64,000 bases of DNA. Origin: Saprospiraceae bacterium. GTDB taxonomy: Bacteria > Bacteroidota > Bacteroidia > Chitinophagales > Saprospiraceae. Shown piece by piece: positions 24,905 to 37,900 of this stretch (its first letter is position 1; each line of letters opens with the position of its first letter). The position numbers and the translations under genes are program-made. The notes under the pieces are model-generated. The model was not told the origin of the DNA. It worked only from the letters and a program-made list of their open reading frames with translations, and made no database searches. The DNA is taken from the NCBI GenBank assembly GCA_020629715.1, contig JAHDCU010000002.1, forward strand, positions 62,001 through 126,000, written 5' to 3'.

Positions 24905-27526
24905 ATGAAGGAAGCTCAAGGATCGGATCGTCAAGCAAGTTTGTTTAAATTCAAAGAACTAAAAGCGTATAGCTCTACAGAATGGCTAGCTAATAATCGT
25001 AAGAAGTATCGTCAAGTATTTGAGCGGGGTCTGACCTCTTATATCTACGCAGAGTTATCTCTATATAACAAAATGTATGATAAAGAATCATGGGAGATCG
25101 ATATCGATATCAAATGTTTTGAGGTATTGAAATCTGATCGTTTAGTTTGTGATCTTCAGTTTAAGAAAAAAGTATCCAAGTATGACCCTATTGTCTACTT
25201 AAGGGAAGGATGGGGTAATAAGAAAATTGGTGTATTTTGGAAAAAAGGAACCTACTACTGGGAAGCTTGGATCAATGGCAAAAAGGTCGGCACTAAATAC
25301 TTCTATGTTGAAGACGCAGGTAGTGAAACTCAGCCGACATATCTCAATTATTTTAATATTCAAAACATCAGGCTTTACGAGGGTCCTTATGAGGATATTG
25401 AGTCTGAAGATCGTGTATATCTAAGTGAATTTAACCGTGATCAGACACGATACGCTTATGTAGAGTTATTGGCTGTCAATAAACTGCCTAATATTGAATG
25501 GAATGCAGAGGTATTCGTACGATTTTATAATAATGCTCGAGAGCTAAAAGGCGAAGTTTCTAGATTGTCCTCTGTCAACAAGGGTGATCATGAGTTTGTG
25601 ATGACGGCAGGATGGGGAAGCAATGCCAAAGGATCATGGAGAGATGGAACTTACACCATAGAAGTAGTATGCCATGATCATCTGATAGCATCGGTAGATC
25701 TTGTGATTTCTGATGAGATGAGGGAAGGTATTCCACGTATTCATTTTACAGACGCTGACTATGATGATTATCAAGAAATAGAAGATCCTTATGAGGGAGA
25801 TTTTGAGACGATTATGGATCGCTTAAATGGATACATAGGATTAGAAAGTATCAAAAAGCAAGTCCGCGAACATGCGCAGTATATTCAGTTTTTACAACTG
25901 AGAAAAGATAAAGGATTTGAGGATAAAGAATCCTTGGATATACATTCTGTGTTTACAGGTAATCCAGGTACTGGTAAGACAACTATCGCTAAGATGATGG
26001 GGGCATTATATCACAAAATGGGACTTCTCAAGAGTGGCCATGTACATGAGGTAGATCGGGTAGATCTTATCGGAGAATACATCGGCCAAACCGCTCCAAA
26101 AGTGAAAGCAGCCATAGACAAGGCAAAGGGTGGAATACTGTTTATCGATGAAGCGTATTCCCTATCAAGATCATCGGAGGATAGCAAAGACTTTGGTAAA
26201 GAGGTTATTGAAATATTGGTGAAAGCAATGTCTAATAAGAGGCAAGAATTTGCTGTAATCGTTGCAGGATATCCTAAGGAGATGAAAAATATGATTGAGT
26301 CTAATCCTGGATTAAAATCACGATTTAAGCACTTCTTTGAATTTAAAGATTATACTCCTCAGGAACTTAGCCAAATCGCTGAAGTCGCCGCCATTGAGAA
26401 AGGGATTCATCTTACCGATACCGCTAAAGAGTATCTTGATATGATGATCACAAAAGCATATCGAGACCGCGACCGTACTTTTGGTAATGCTCGCTACGTG
26501 CACGACATCTTAGATAAATCCATGATCAATCTTGGAGTAAGAATCATGAGTCGTAAGTTTCCAGAAAAGTCAAGTAAGACAGACCTTGCGCAAATCTCAA
26601 TAAATGATATCAAAGCAATCCAGTCTATCTCCGATCAGGTCAAACCCAATATTGCGATCGATGAAGAGCTACTGAAAATATCTTTAGCAGAGCTGGATGG
26701 ATTGATTGGTATCAACAATATCAAGGAGGAGATACGAGATCTTGTTCGCATCGTACGATTTTACAAAGATAGCGGTAAGGATGTACTGCAACGATTTTTT
26801 CTACATACCGTATTTGTGGGTAATCCAGGCACGGGGAAGACCACTATCGCGAGGATTCTGACCAGAATATATGCAGCTCTAGGTATTCTGGAGCGAGGCC
26901 ACATCGTAGAGACTGATCGACAAGGATTGATTGCTGGTTTTGTAGGTCAGACGGCCATCAAGACTTCTGAACGTATCGATGAAGCACTGGGAGGTGTTTT
27001 ATTTATTGATGAGGCATATGCACTATCTAATTTCAATGGTCTACAAGGTGATTATGGAAATGAGGCTATACAGACTATACTCAAAAGAATGGAAGATGAC
27101 AGAGGTCAGTTTTTTGTTTTTGCGGCAGGATATCCTGACAATATGGAGGTATTCTTAAAAGCTAATCCTGGACTGAGCTCACGTTTTGATAAAGTGCTTC
27201 GTTTTGAGGATTATAATGCCAGTGAACTCCTGCAGATTGCCATAAAAATGCTTAAAGATGAAGGCTATAAAATTAAGGCTCAAGCTAAAGCAGCACTTGC
27301 AGAAAAACTTTATGATTTATATGAAAAGCGAGATAAGTACTTTGGTAACGCCCGTGCAGTAAGAAAAGTAATATCAGAACTTATACAGATACAAAACCTA
27401 AGGTTGGCTGAAGACAAAATACTTGATGAGTCAGTGGCTATCGAAATATCATTACTTGATGTATCTATGCTAAAATCATCTGTAGATCAGAAAACCCTTA
27501 GATCAAAGGGCATTGGTTTCAATTAA
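24905..27526 (+). CDS. tandem CbbX/SpoVK-type AAA+ ATPase with duplicated N-terminal beta domains
   Basis: 873 aa in four parts. Two related beta-rich N-terminal domains (about 17-137 and 150-270) share a GWG....G.W..GTY..E pattern (GWGNKKIGVFWKKGTYYWE and GWGSNAKGSWRDGTYTIE). Then come two AAA+ modules: Walker A GNPGTGKT at 352-359 and 639-646, Walker B ILFIDEA and VLFIDEA near 411-417 and 698-704, with GQTAPKVKAAID and GQTAIKTSERID after each. The AAA modules belong to the CbbX/SpoVK/EccA group of remodelling ATPases, usually hexameric. The client is unknown. Its 3' end overlaps the convergent lipoprotein gene by 8 bp. Confidence 0.85.
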   Translation: MKEAQGSDRQASLFKFKELKAYSSTEWLANNRKKYRQVFERGLTSYIYAELSLYNKMYDKESWEIDIDIKCFEVLKSDRLVCDLQFKKKVSKYDPIVYLREGWGNKKIGVFWKKGTYYWEAWINGKKVGTKYFYVEDAGSETQPTYLNYFNIQNIRLYEGPYEDIESEDRVYLSEFNRDQTRYAYVELLAVNKLPNIEWNAEVFVRFYNNARELKGEVSRLSSVNKGDHEFVMTAGWGSNAKGSWRDGTYTIEVVCHDHLIASVDLVISDEMREGIPRIHFTDADYDDYQEIEDPYEGDFETIMDRLNGYIGLESIKKQVREHAQYIQFLQLRKDKGFEDKESLDIHSVFTGNPGTGKTTIAKMMGALYHKMGLLKSGHVHEVDRVDLIGEYIGQTAPKVKAAIDKAKGGILFIDEAYSLSRSSEDSKDFGKEVIEILVKAMSNKRQEFAVIVAGYPKEMKNMIESNPGLKSRFKHFFEFKDYTPQELSQIAEVAAIEKGIHLTDTAKEYLDMMITKAYRDRDRTFGNARYVHDILDKSMINLGVRIMSRKFPEKSSKTDLAQISINDIKAIQSISDQVKPNIAIDEELLKISLAELDGLIGINNIKEEIRDLVRIVRFYKDSGKDVLQRFFLHTVFVGNPGTGKTTIARILTRIYAALGILERGHIVETDRQGLIAGFVGQTAIKTSERIDEALGGVLFIDEAYALSNFNGLQGDYGNEAIQTILKRMEDDRGQFFVFAAGYPDNMEVFLKANPGLSSRFDKVLRFEDYNASELLQIAIKMLKDEGYKIKAQAKAALAEKLYDLYEKRDKYFGNARAVRKVISELIQIQNLRLAEDKILDESVAIEISLLDVSMLKSSVDQKTLRSKGIGFN

Positions 27527-28145
27527 TAGTTTCAAGTTTAGGATTTCGCTGCGCAGGGAATGGTATACTTACTGAATCCAGATGGGTAGTCGTTACTGTA
27601 ACTTGCATTGGTATATTATCCAAAATATCATTATCGATTCTGTCTTCCATAGCCTGTATCTGCCTTAATACTTCCACTAATGATTGTATCGTTTTATCAT
27701 CATCGAGAATCAACTTGAATATAGCCTTACTTGGTTGTTTTGGATAATCTACTCGTCTTTTAGGATTTAAATAGTATTCCTTGAATAGTTTAAGACTCTT
27801 ACTATCATTTTCGCATAGATTAAAAGCAAATTCATTTCTAACATTGCATAAATAGACTCTCATATCCATAGCTCTACGATGGCTAAATTTATTAACTCCT
27901 GATGATCTACAAGATGCATGAATTTTAAAATCAAAAGGATTATACTCTTCTATATTACCTATAACCTTAGCATGGGTTTTGAATCCTTGACAATCCAACG
28001 GATCTATTATTTCGATGAACTCCGTAATCTTTGAATCATGATTAAAATAAATAAGATCTGATCCATCAGTGGCGAACAAAAGCAGCTCCGTGGGTTGTTT
28101 ACAGGAAGTAAGGAATATCAAAATGAAAGGAATGACCCGCATCAT
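27519..28145 (-). CDS. small lipoprotein of unknown function
   Basis: 208 aa. MMRVIPFILIFLTSCKQ is a lipoprotein signal with the lipobox Cys near residue 15. The body is mainly mixed alpha/beta with cysteines (DPLDCQGF, HASCRSSG, YLCNVRNEF, NLCENDSK) that could form disulphides in the periplasm. No family was recognised. SHRRAMDMRVYL faintly recalls the OmpA-like motif but lacks the rest. It follows the beta-barrel gene after a 94-bp gap on the same strand and could be a third component of that envelope unit. Start: the second ATG is equally possible. Confidence 0.6.
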   Translation of the reverse strand: MMRVIPFILIFLTSCKQPTELLLFATDGSDLIYFNHDSKITEFIEIIDPLDCQGFKTHAKVIGNIEEYNPFDFKIHASCRSSGVNKFSHRRAMDMRVYLCNVRNEFAFNLCENDSKSLKLFKEYYLNPKRRVDYPKQPSKAIFKLILDDDKTIQSLVEVLRQIQAMEDRIDNDILDNIPMQVTVTTTHLDSVSIPFPAQRNPKLETIN

Positions 28146-28239
28146 CGTACACTTTGATATTAAGTTGTAAATCGATTAATGTATGGTGTAAAAGCAACTC
28201 AATTTTAAATAATTTCAATCACACTCATAATTCAGTAGG

Positions 28240-29901
28240 TTAAAATTGAACTTGAATACCACCAATCACATGTATCCCAAAAGTAGGGTAGCCATTCAGT
28301 AAGCTGTACTGATTATTGAGAAGATTATTTCCTTTTATAAATAATCCGAAATGATCAGAGAAGTTGTAGTCTGCTTCGATACTCAAATCATATTGCCAAT
28401 TATTCTTTAGAACTTCGAGATCGGTATTTTGATATTGAGTGGCTTCTGTAGCTGTAAAAGAAGCTCCTATATGCAGTCGATCTTCTTCCAAGAGATATGC
28501 ACCAATTGATCCCATCGCATGCAGACTCGGGATATGAAATAGAGTTTGATTATCATCTAAAATAAAAAACTGCTTTATAAGCTGCCCATTTACTATAAAA
28601 AGATCACCTAACTCATATTCGCAATCAAACCGCAAAGCAATCTGATGGTAATCTTCATAGCTGATATCAAATAATCTTAAATCATTCTGACTGTTAAGGA
28701 AAGTAGCTTGGTTTGACAAGATGTCGTATGATGCAGAGACTCCATAATCCAAAATTTGATCGGTATTACTTTTTAGCTCTAACGATATCGTTTGTTTAAT
28801 ACGATTTTCATAAAAATCCTGATTAGGGTCTATAAATTGATTGACCGATAAAAGTTCATTGAGACTATTCTTTGTGATTTGCTGGTCACTGCTTAGCTGA
28901 ATATAGTGTTTTGCAATATCAAATAATTCAATCTTCAATTTTGGCCAAATAGCTGGCGAATCATTTATATATGCCACATTTATACCAAGTCCATATGCAA
29001 ATTGATCTCGACTAAAACGACTAGATAATTCAGCATCAACCAAATAATCTGTCTCATTCTGATAATCAGTCAAATGATTAAGCAATTTTAGTTCTACTAA
29101 ATTTAAATCATTGAAAATATAAGTAGCACGACCACCTATACGTAGATCATTTTCTGATCCGGAAAAAATAGAAGCATCGGCGTTAGTCAATGTCCAAGCG
29201 GCCTGAAGATCGTAAATTAAGTTTGCCTCCTTTTCATTAATATTTCTTATTCCAAGACTGAGTCCATTTTGATAATTCACACGATCAAAATCAAGGGAGG
29301 GGTCTATCATAAAACTGGTATCATTAGTGAGTAGAGATTGTTTTCTATCAAAATCTACATCTGCATAGATCTGAAAAAGATCAAGATTATAAAATCCTCC
29401 TAGATCGATATCAATATGTTGATAGTCCCTATCTGGATCAGTAGCACTACCTCCATTGTAATGTCCATATGTATCTATTCCAAATAGCTCATCATATCTT
29501 ATAGCTGAACCCAATGATGCGTATGGACTATTAAGACTAGAATAACCTAGTCTTGCCCAGTGAGATTGACTTTCATAAGACAGTATGGGTCGCATAGCTA
29601 AGGGTCGAATAACAGGAGCAGGGTAGTCCACATCAACGGGTACGGCTGTTATATTATATTCATAAGTCTTTATACTTGTTTCAGATGTCTCAATCGAGGG
29701 CTGCACTTCTATCATCTTTACTCTTCCAATACGTGCATCAAATTCTTTGACCACTTCTACCTGCTCAAGATCCAACTCCTTAGACCTTGTGGTATCTTGT
29801 ATTTCAGTCTCTACCACTTGTGCATTCAATGTCAGGGTGGTCAAAACCATCAAATAGACTGAAATAAAAAGTATCTTCTTATGTATAGCCATATTACTCA
29901 T
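28240..29901 (-). CDS. outer-membrane beta-barrel protein paired with TPR protein
   Basis: 553 aa. A signal peptide (ILFISVYLMVLTTLTLNAQ) is followed by a linker with DLEQVEVVKEFDARIGRV, then a long barrel of alternating strands (HWARLGYSSLNSPYASLGS, YQHIDIDLGGFYNLDLFQIYAD, and so on) ending in FGIHVIGGIQVQF, a terminal aromatic residue typical of outer-membrane insertion. A TonB plug domain is not evident, so it is a short TonB-receptor-like barrel. From memory, this barrel commonly follows a roughly 1000-residue TPR protein in Bacteroidota. Its start overlaps the TPR gene by 8 bp, suggesting coupling. Confidence 0.75.
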   Translation of the reverse strand: MSNMAIHKKILFISVYLMVLTTLTLNAQVVETEIQDTTRSKELDLEQVEVVKEFDARIGRVKMIEVQPSIETSETSIKTYEYNITAVPVDVDYPAPVIRPLAMRPILSYESQSHWARLGYSSLNSPYASLGSAIRYDELFGIDTYGHYNGGSATDPDRDYQHIDIDLGGFYNLDLFQIYADVDFDRKQSLLTNDTSFMIDPSLDFDRVNYQNGLSLGIRNINEKEANLIYDLQAAWTLTNADASIFSGSENDLRIGGRATYIFNDLNLVELKLLNHLTDYQNETDYLVDAELSSRFSRDQFAYGLGINVAYINDSPAIWPKLKIELFDIAKHYIQLSSDQQITKNSLNELLSVNQFIDPNQDFYENRIKQTISLELKSNTDQILDYGVSASYDILSNQATFLNSQNDLRLFDISYEDYHQIALRFDCEYELGDLFIVNGQLIKQFFILDDNQTLFHIPSLHAMGSIGAYLLEEDRLHIGASFTATEATQYQNTDLEVLKNNWQYDLSIEADYNFSDHFGLFIKGNNLLNNQYSLLNGYPTFGIHVIGGIQVQF

Positions 29902-32900
29902 TATTACCTGTTGTATCTAATTCAATAAGACCATTTTCACTTTGCGCCTTGAGACGATTTTGATCGGCAGTTATGGATTGTACTTGCTCCAGCTTTGATT
30001 GAGCAACATTTAATATCTCTTCATTTGTCTTAAAATTTTCTATGAGTGCTTCAAGAGCAGCTTGTGCATTGAATAAGTCCTCCTTTACAACGTAGATATC
30101 GCTCAAGAGGATAAGACTTCTAGCAACCCAATCAGGATAAGCTCCATAGCTTATATTGGTATTATTACACTGTTCTTCAGCTAGTGCAAACTCACCCTCA
30201 TCAAAAGAAATTTTACTCAGCAGATAACTCGACTCAGCGGCTTTATTGTTTTTAGAATTGTTGACCACAAAGCGAAGTATTGCTTTTGCATTTTGATAAT
30301 CTTTTCTATTGAAGTATACCTTGCCTAAGTAGTATGCTGCAATAGTACGTTCATCTATTGTGGATAATGGATCTTCATAGACTAATCTACCGTACTTGGT
30401 AATTTCATTCCTATCATTTATCCTAAAGGCACTTTGAAGAGCCCCCATTTGCGCTTCATGTTTGATATTTTTATCAAAGTGTGACGTATCTAATCTGCTA
30501 TAATAATTCAGAGCACGTTTGAAATCTTGCGCATGGTTATAACTAATTATAGCTGCCTTTTTCAATGCTTTTTTAGAGTATTCTCCATTATCGACATCGA
30601 TAATCTTGCTATAGTCTTGAAGAGCAAGATTGTAGTTTTTAAGCAAAGAGTGACTCTCTCCACGATAGTAATATGCGTCTAAGTTATATAAGCCTTTTTC
30701 GAAGTCATCCAAATATTGAGAAAACGAAAACACTGCTCCATTATAATCGGCTTCTTGGTACTTAGACCATGCAACAGCATAAGTTAGACTATCCTGCTCT
30801 AGATTAGTGAGCTCATATCCTGGCAGTTTTTTGATAAAATCAAAATATCTACGCGGTGTAGAAAGATCATCCACGTAGATTTCTTTGATGGCCAGCAATG
30901 CTTCTGCACTTTCTTTACTTGTGGCATTATTATCAAAAATCTGCTTATAGTAAGCTAATGCAGACTCTACATCACCTTGATTATAACTTAACAATCCTAA
31001 CTTTAAAAAGGAATTATTCGTAAGATCTGATCGATTTTTATAGGTATCGACTAGTTTTTCAAATGATGATACTGCCTGCTCTGAATTACCTAATCCCATA
31101 AAAGTATTCCCCAAATCATAATAAGCCTGATCAGCATATTCAGACTTAGGATATTGAGCAACCAATTCTTCTAAGCTTATGATTTTGTCGTAAGGCTTTC
31201 CACTCAATCCTTCTAGAGTAGCTTTTTGATAGAGTACATAGTCTCCAAGATAATCACCATAATCCAGTGCCCCTTCATACTTTCCAAGCGCTCGACTATA
31301 TTGTTTTAGCTTATACATACAATCTCCCTGTCGCAGCATGGCATCTTGGTACAACTTCACATCCTGACCAGATAAATTAGAGATGCCTTCTTCTTCATAC
31401 AAAATGGCAAGTTGATTAAAATGATATTGACTTGTCTTGTAATCCTTATTTTTTAAAAAATTATAGGCTTGCGTATAATGGGCGTCTTTGATATGGGACT
31501 CGATCGCAGAGTTTGATCTATTCTCAAGCACTGTTTCTAATGCCTCTATACTTAGATCGAACTGCTCCAGATTATTATAGATTTTCCCTCTCCAATAGTT
31601 GGACTTAAGCGTAAGTCCAGCATTTTGGCTATACACCATAGAACTATCAATAGAGCTGAGCGCTTTTTGGAAGTTTTTATCTTTGTAGTATTGTATCCCT
31701 TGGTACAAATTAATCTTTTGATGAGTAGCCTGTAATTCTGGTGATTTTACCTTGATAGAACGCAGTATTTTATTAGCATTACTATAGTCGGTTGTTCTAT
31801 TGAGTATGTCACTAATGATTTTTTGAGAATCCGAATAATAAGGAGAACTCTTTGCTACATTGATTAAGGTATTGATCGCATCACGCTCAAAATTTAATTC
31901 TGCCGATAACTTTCCATAGTTATACTCGGCCTCTCGAGCCAACTGGCCATCATAGTCCATGATGCTTACTTTCCTAAACGCTGTCCGTGCTGATTTTTTA
32001 TTTCCTGATTTTAAAAAGCAATCTGCTAAGTAATTATTAGATAATTGGCCAATCTGTGTATCGAGCTCTACGAGCTGCGTAAAGTTATCAATAGCATCAT
32101 CGCAGTTACCCAAACGATATTGTGTATAAGCCAGTTGATAGAACTCTTCCGCAGTTAATTCCTCTGAGTTATTCTCATAATATTCAAGGTGAGGAAGTGC
32201 TTTCTCATAATTTTGAAGTTCGAAATAAGCTTGTCCTAGCAGTAAGCGAATATTTAGGATACTTTGTATCCTAGACTTGGTGATTGCAGATTCTGCATAT
32301 CGTATAAGCTCTTCATATCTAGCCTCAGCAAAATAAATCTGGGTTAAATAGTAGGGAATATATGATCGGTACTGTGGTGCATCTCCAATTTTTTGAAAAG
32401 TACTAATGGCTCCTTCATAGTTCTGTTGAAAATAAAGGCACATCCCAAAATAATAGTTTGCTGCATAGTAGTAATCGCTTTTACTCTCCTTAATAAGATC
32501 TAAATAAAATATAGCCTTATCAAATTCTTGCAGTACAAAATGGCAGTAGGCCTTTTTAAAATTAGCCTCTGCATATTGATCTCTATTCAGTTCATATTTG
32601 GATAGTAAATCATAATAATCCAGGGCTTCTTGATATTCCTTACCTACGTATTTCATATCTGCAATAGTCATCAATAAATCAATCAATTCATATCTCGGAT
32701 AATACTTTCTGATGACCAGATCGATACATTGCTGAGCTGCATACTCCTCATACTTTACACTCGCTAGACATGTATTGATGGAGGCGTCTATTTCTGGTTG
32801 TAAAAGGAGTATACCATCATTAAATGATTTCTCTCTATGACTGATACTAGGCAAATAAAGGTTATGGTGATCAAGATAATCAAGTTCACTACACCAACGC

Positions 32901-33022
32901 GTTGCTTGCCTTTCTGCCTGCGTTACTTGCCCATGTAAGCCTATTGAGCTGAAGAGAAATCCAAATAATAAAATTATAAAAGCAACTGAAATGCTAAGAT
33001 GTTTATATATCTCAGAGTACAT
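29894..33022 (-). CDS. very long tetratricopeptide-repeat envelope protein
   Basis: 1042 aa. An N-terminal hydrophobic signal (about residues 9-32, ending GLHGQ) precedes a chain of TPR units over essentially the whole length, for example YQEALDYYDLLSKYELN, FDKAIFYLDLIKE, YEKALPHLEYYENNS, SRALGKYEGALDYG, SEQAVSSFEKLVDTYKN and YNLALQDYSKIIDVD. The pattern of Ala/Gly/Tyr spacing indicates two dozen or so repeats, partly of the YbgF/BamD-like Tol-Pal type. TPR superhelices act as protein-binding scaffolds, so it probably works in the periplasm with the coupled barrel. Specific role unknown. Confidence 0.82.
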   Translation of the reverse strand: MYSEIYKHLSISVAFIILLFGFLFSSIGLHGQVTQAERQATRWCSELDYLDHHNLYLPSISHREKSFNDGILLLQPEIDASINTCLASVKYEEYAAQQCIDLVIRKYYPRYELIDLLMTIADMKYVGKEYQEALDYYDLLSKYELNRDQYAEANFKKAYCHFVLQEFDKAIFYLDLIKESKSDYYYAANYYFGMCLYFQQNYEGAISTFQKIGDAPQYRSYIPYYLTQIYFAEARYEELIRYAESAITKSRIQSILNIRLLLGQAYFELQNYEKALPHLEYYENNSEELTAEEFYQLAYTQYRLGNCDDAIDNFTQLVELDTQIGQLSNNYLADCFLKSGNKKSARTAFRKVSIMDYDGQLAREAEYNYGKLSAELNFERDAINTLINVAKSSPYYSDSQKIISDILNRTTDYSNANKILRSIKVKSPELQATHQKINLYQGIQYYKDKNFQKALSSIDSSMVYSQNAGLTLKSNYWRGKIYNNLEQFDLSIEALETVLENRSNSAIESHIKDAHYTQAYNFLKNKDYKTSQYHFNQLAILYEEEGISNLSGQDVKLYQDAMLRQGDCMYKLKQYSRALGKYEGALDYGDYLGDYVLYQKATLEGLSGKPYDKIISLEELVAQYPKSEYADQAYYDLGNTFMGLGNSEQAVSSFEKLVDTYKNRSDLTNNSFLKLGLLSYNQGDVESALAYYKQIFDNNATSKESAEALLAIKEIYVDDLSTPRRYFDFIKKLPGYELTNLEQDSLTYAVAWSKYQEADYNGAVFSFSQYLDDFEKGLYNLDAYYYRGESHSLLKNYNLALQDYSKIIDVDNGEYSKKALKKAAIISYNHAQDFKRALNYYSRLDTSHFDKNIKHEAQMGALQSAFRINDRNEITKYGRLVYEDPLSTIDERTIAAYYLGKVYFNRKDYQNAKAILRFVVNNSKNNKAAESSYLLSKISFDEGEFALAEEQCNNTNISYGAYPDWVARSLILLSDIYVVKEDLFNAQAALEALIENFKTNEEILNVAQSKLEQVQSITADQNRLKAQSENGLIELDTTGNNE

Positions 33023-33077
33023 AAAGGTATCTTATTGTCTTATGTAATATGGAAACGCTATTGCTATGAAAGAATTG

Positions 33078-33085
33078 CAAAGATA
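33078..33085 (-). promoter_or_regulatory. probable -7 box of the TPR-barrel operon
   Basis: The minus strand reads TATCTTTG followed by CAA, an exact consensus match, 55 bp before the TPR gene start. It lies in the 119-bp gap after the ABC-F gene, which otherwise shows nothing. Confidence 0.5.
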
Positions 33086-33141
33086 ACACCTTATATGATA
33101 GGTATTTCTAATATAAATCTTAAAGTTTCCTTATAAGCTAA

Positions 33142-34812
<1,671 letters not shown>

Positions 34813-34982
34813 TTATCGACTGCAGACTTATCAATATCATACTTATAGCCCCTACAAGAGTGCGGGATTAGGATACCACTTTTCGAATTTTAATTGTTAA
34901 AGTTTCCTTTAGAAAACACATTAATACTTTTTGGCATATTACTTGTCTTCATAAAGATGAACACCTAAAAACCCTTACAAGT

Positions 34983-37900
34983 ATGACAATATCATCTATC
35001 AAGATGTGTTGGCTAGCTATGTTTATTAATATAATTGTAATAAACATGAGCCTAAATGCCCAAGCTGTATGTCCCGATTCTCTCATGTGGAGTGAATACA
35101 TGAGTAATCAATTTCCCAATGATCTATCATTTTATACTTTCAATCTTGAGGAAGTCAACATGGGTGATCAAAAAATAAGTTTTGAGCATACCGATGTTAA
35201 TAATGTTGGATCCGTTTACAATAACTCCATTTATGAAGGCATCTTAGGAGGTCTTTCAAATGTTTTAATATTATCAGTAGAAGGTAGTAGTGACGGAGTG
35301 ATTACTAAAACTATCACGTTTGATCCACCAGTCTATGATCTTTCATTTTCTATATTAGACATAGACCAACATGAAGAATTCATATGGCAAGATGAAATAA
35401 CAGTTGCTGTGAAGTCGAATGGGCTTACATTACCAATTAACGCATCTAACATCCATGAAATGGGTAATTGTACTCGATTTGATGATACTACTGATATGTT
35501 TTATGGCGTTTGCAAAGTTGAAAACTTTGACCCCATAAGCGGGAATGTGGATTTAAATTTTGGAGGTCCAATAGAGGAAATATTTTTATCCTATGAATAC
35601 GGTCAATCAACCTCCGAAGATTACGGTCTTCAGGTTATAGGATTAAGTAATCTACATTTCAAAAGTGACGCTAATTGTAGAAATATCGTTGCGGTTGATG
35701 ACGAACTATGTCTCGGTGGATTGGATGATTTCTTTAGTTTCAACCCACTAGATAATGATATTGAAGGTTCATTCTCAATTTCGCCATCTTCATTAACTGT
35801 TATTAATGATAATACTTTAGGAGAGATTTTGAATATTTCTTCAAAAGGGGACATTTTTTACGAAAAATCTTCCTCTGCTTGGTCCACTGATATTTTACAA
35901 TATGAAATATGTGATGTAAATGGCATATGCGATACAGCGCAGATAAAATTAGTTAACGGTGGAGAGATAGAATATCTATTTGCTGAGGATGATCAAAAAA
36001 GTATGTTTACTCGACAGACCATATCGGGTAATGTTCTTTTAAATGATATCTCCTCAAGTCAAACTAAGGTGATCACCGAGTTCACTAAATCTCCTGGTGG
36101 ATCATTTGAATTAAACTCTGATGGGAGTTATCATTTTGTTCCAGATACCAATTTTTCTGGAGTATATACTTGTAGTTATACCGTCTGCAATCCTGCAAGA
36201 ACAATCTGTGATGATGCGACTCTATACATTCACGTGATACCGATGACCTTAGAAATAGAAGACGAATTTTTATTTATGAGTACCGAACTGATTATTAATA
36301 ATTCAGGAATGCAATCTTTTGACTTAAAGTCCTTTATTTCAAAATCTAACGGCACAAATAGTTTTGTGTTTATGAATAATACAGCTACGTCGGATAATAT
36401 TAGTTTATCGCAGGATGGTATACTTACTGTCGATACCAATAAGGTGATCCAAGAACAATTGAGTATAAGAGTGATTGACCCAGTAACGGGTAATTATAAA
36501 GATGCTTTGTTCAATATCTTATCGAGATCTATGGTACTTTCTGAATGCGAACCCGCCGTATTGCAATCCAAGGATGATATTGCATTTACTTGTACCGATA
36601 CTGATGTTTCAATCAATGTTAGTGCTAACGACCATTCTGATGATGCATTCGTAACCAAAACGTATTCTGTCGTTGATAATGTCAATCATGGCAACCTAGT
36701 TTTTGGTAGTACAGGTACCGCTTTCTATACTCCAGAGGCAGGCTATATGGGTAATGATGAAATGACTTATGAAGTATGTTTTTCTAAGCTAGAAAATGTA
36801 GAAAGCCCGATCGAAAAGAGTAGTGTATCTAATACTAGTATACCTAATGGTGTTGCTCAAGTCTATTCACCTATACAGATTGAAGAAGAAGGGTTTATTG
36901 AAAACGTAAGAATCAATAATATCATGATTGATCATCAAAAACCATCAGAGCTTAGTCTGTACTTGGTAGATCCTAATGGCAATGAATATAGAATAGCGTC
37001 TGGATTTTGTGATTTATCTGATCAGTTATCCTTTTCTATAGCATCCAATGCATCAAACAATATCATACCATGTCCTTCCAATGGAGCGATCATCACACCT
37101 CAGACTCCGCTCAATAATCTAATAGGTCAATCAATAAAGGGGGTTTGGTTCTTGAAGGTTGAAGACTCTAATACTGGACAAAATGCTGGAACATTGACAT
37201 CTTGGGATTTAGAGTTTGTTTATCAAGTTGAAAAAACTCTCTCTTGCCAACAGTCAACATTAAGTATTTTAGTGATTTCCAAACCAGAAGCACCTATCTT
37301 GGAGGAAGACTGCTACATACTATCCCCAGATAACATTTTGACTATCAATGTATTAGAAAACGACACAGATATCAACAATGATCTAGATAGAAGTACTTTG
37401 GTATTTGATCAAACTAATCTTGTAGGTCAAATATCTACAAATGATGACGGATCTATCATTTTTACTTCGGACGAAGATTTCGTCGGTGAAACATTTTCAC
37501 AGTATACCGTTTGTGACACCTTGGGTTTATGCAGTGATACTCAAGTTAAGTTTATGATTTCTAAAGTTTTAGCTGATTCTAATTATGAATTTAATGCTTA
37601 TGTCAAAGATCTTGAAATTATATTATTCACCGACTTATTTGATGACCTTTCAGCTTATTCTGAGCTTCAATATGAAGAACTGAAAGAAGGTAATGTCTTA
37701 GCTATTTCAGATTTAAGAAAGATTGAGAAACTAAGCGATCTAGAATATTCCATAGATATATTATCTGGTCAAAATAGACGAGTATTCAGAGTGAATTTAG
37801 TAACTCATGATGGACGAGTTGATTACTCTGAATGGAAAGAAGTGTATATCGATCGTACTAATGATAACTATACTGTATATCCAAATTTCATTGAAGACCA

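Noticed and set aside
27800-27920. OmpA-like motif (SHRRAMDMRVYL) in the lipoprotein at 27519-28145
   Set aside because: Only the R-x-x-x-V-x-x-Y-L part resembles OmpA; the NxGxTD and other peptidoglycan-binding residues are missing.
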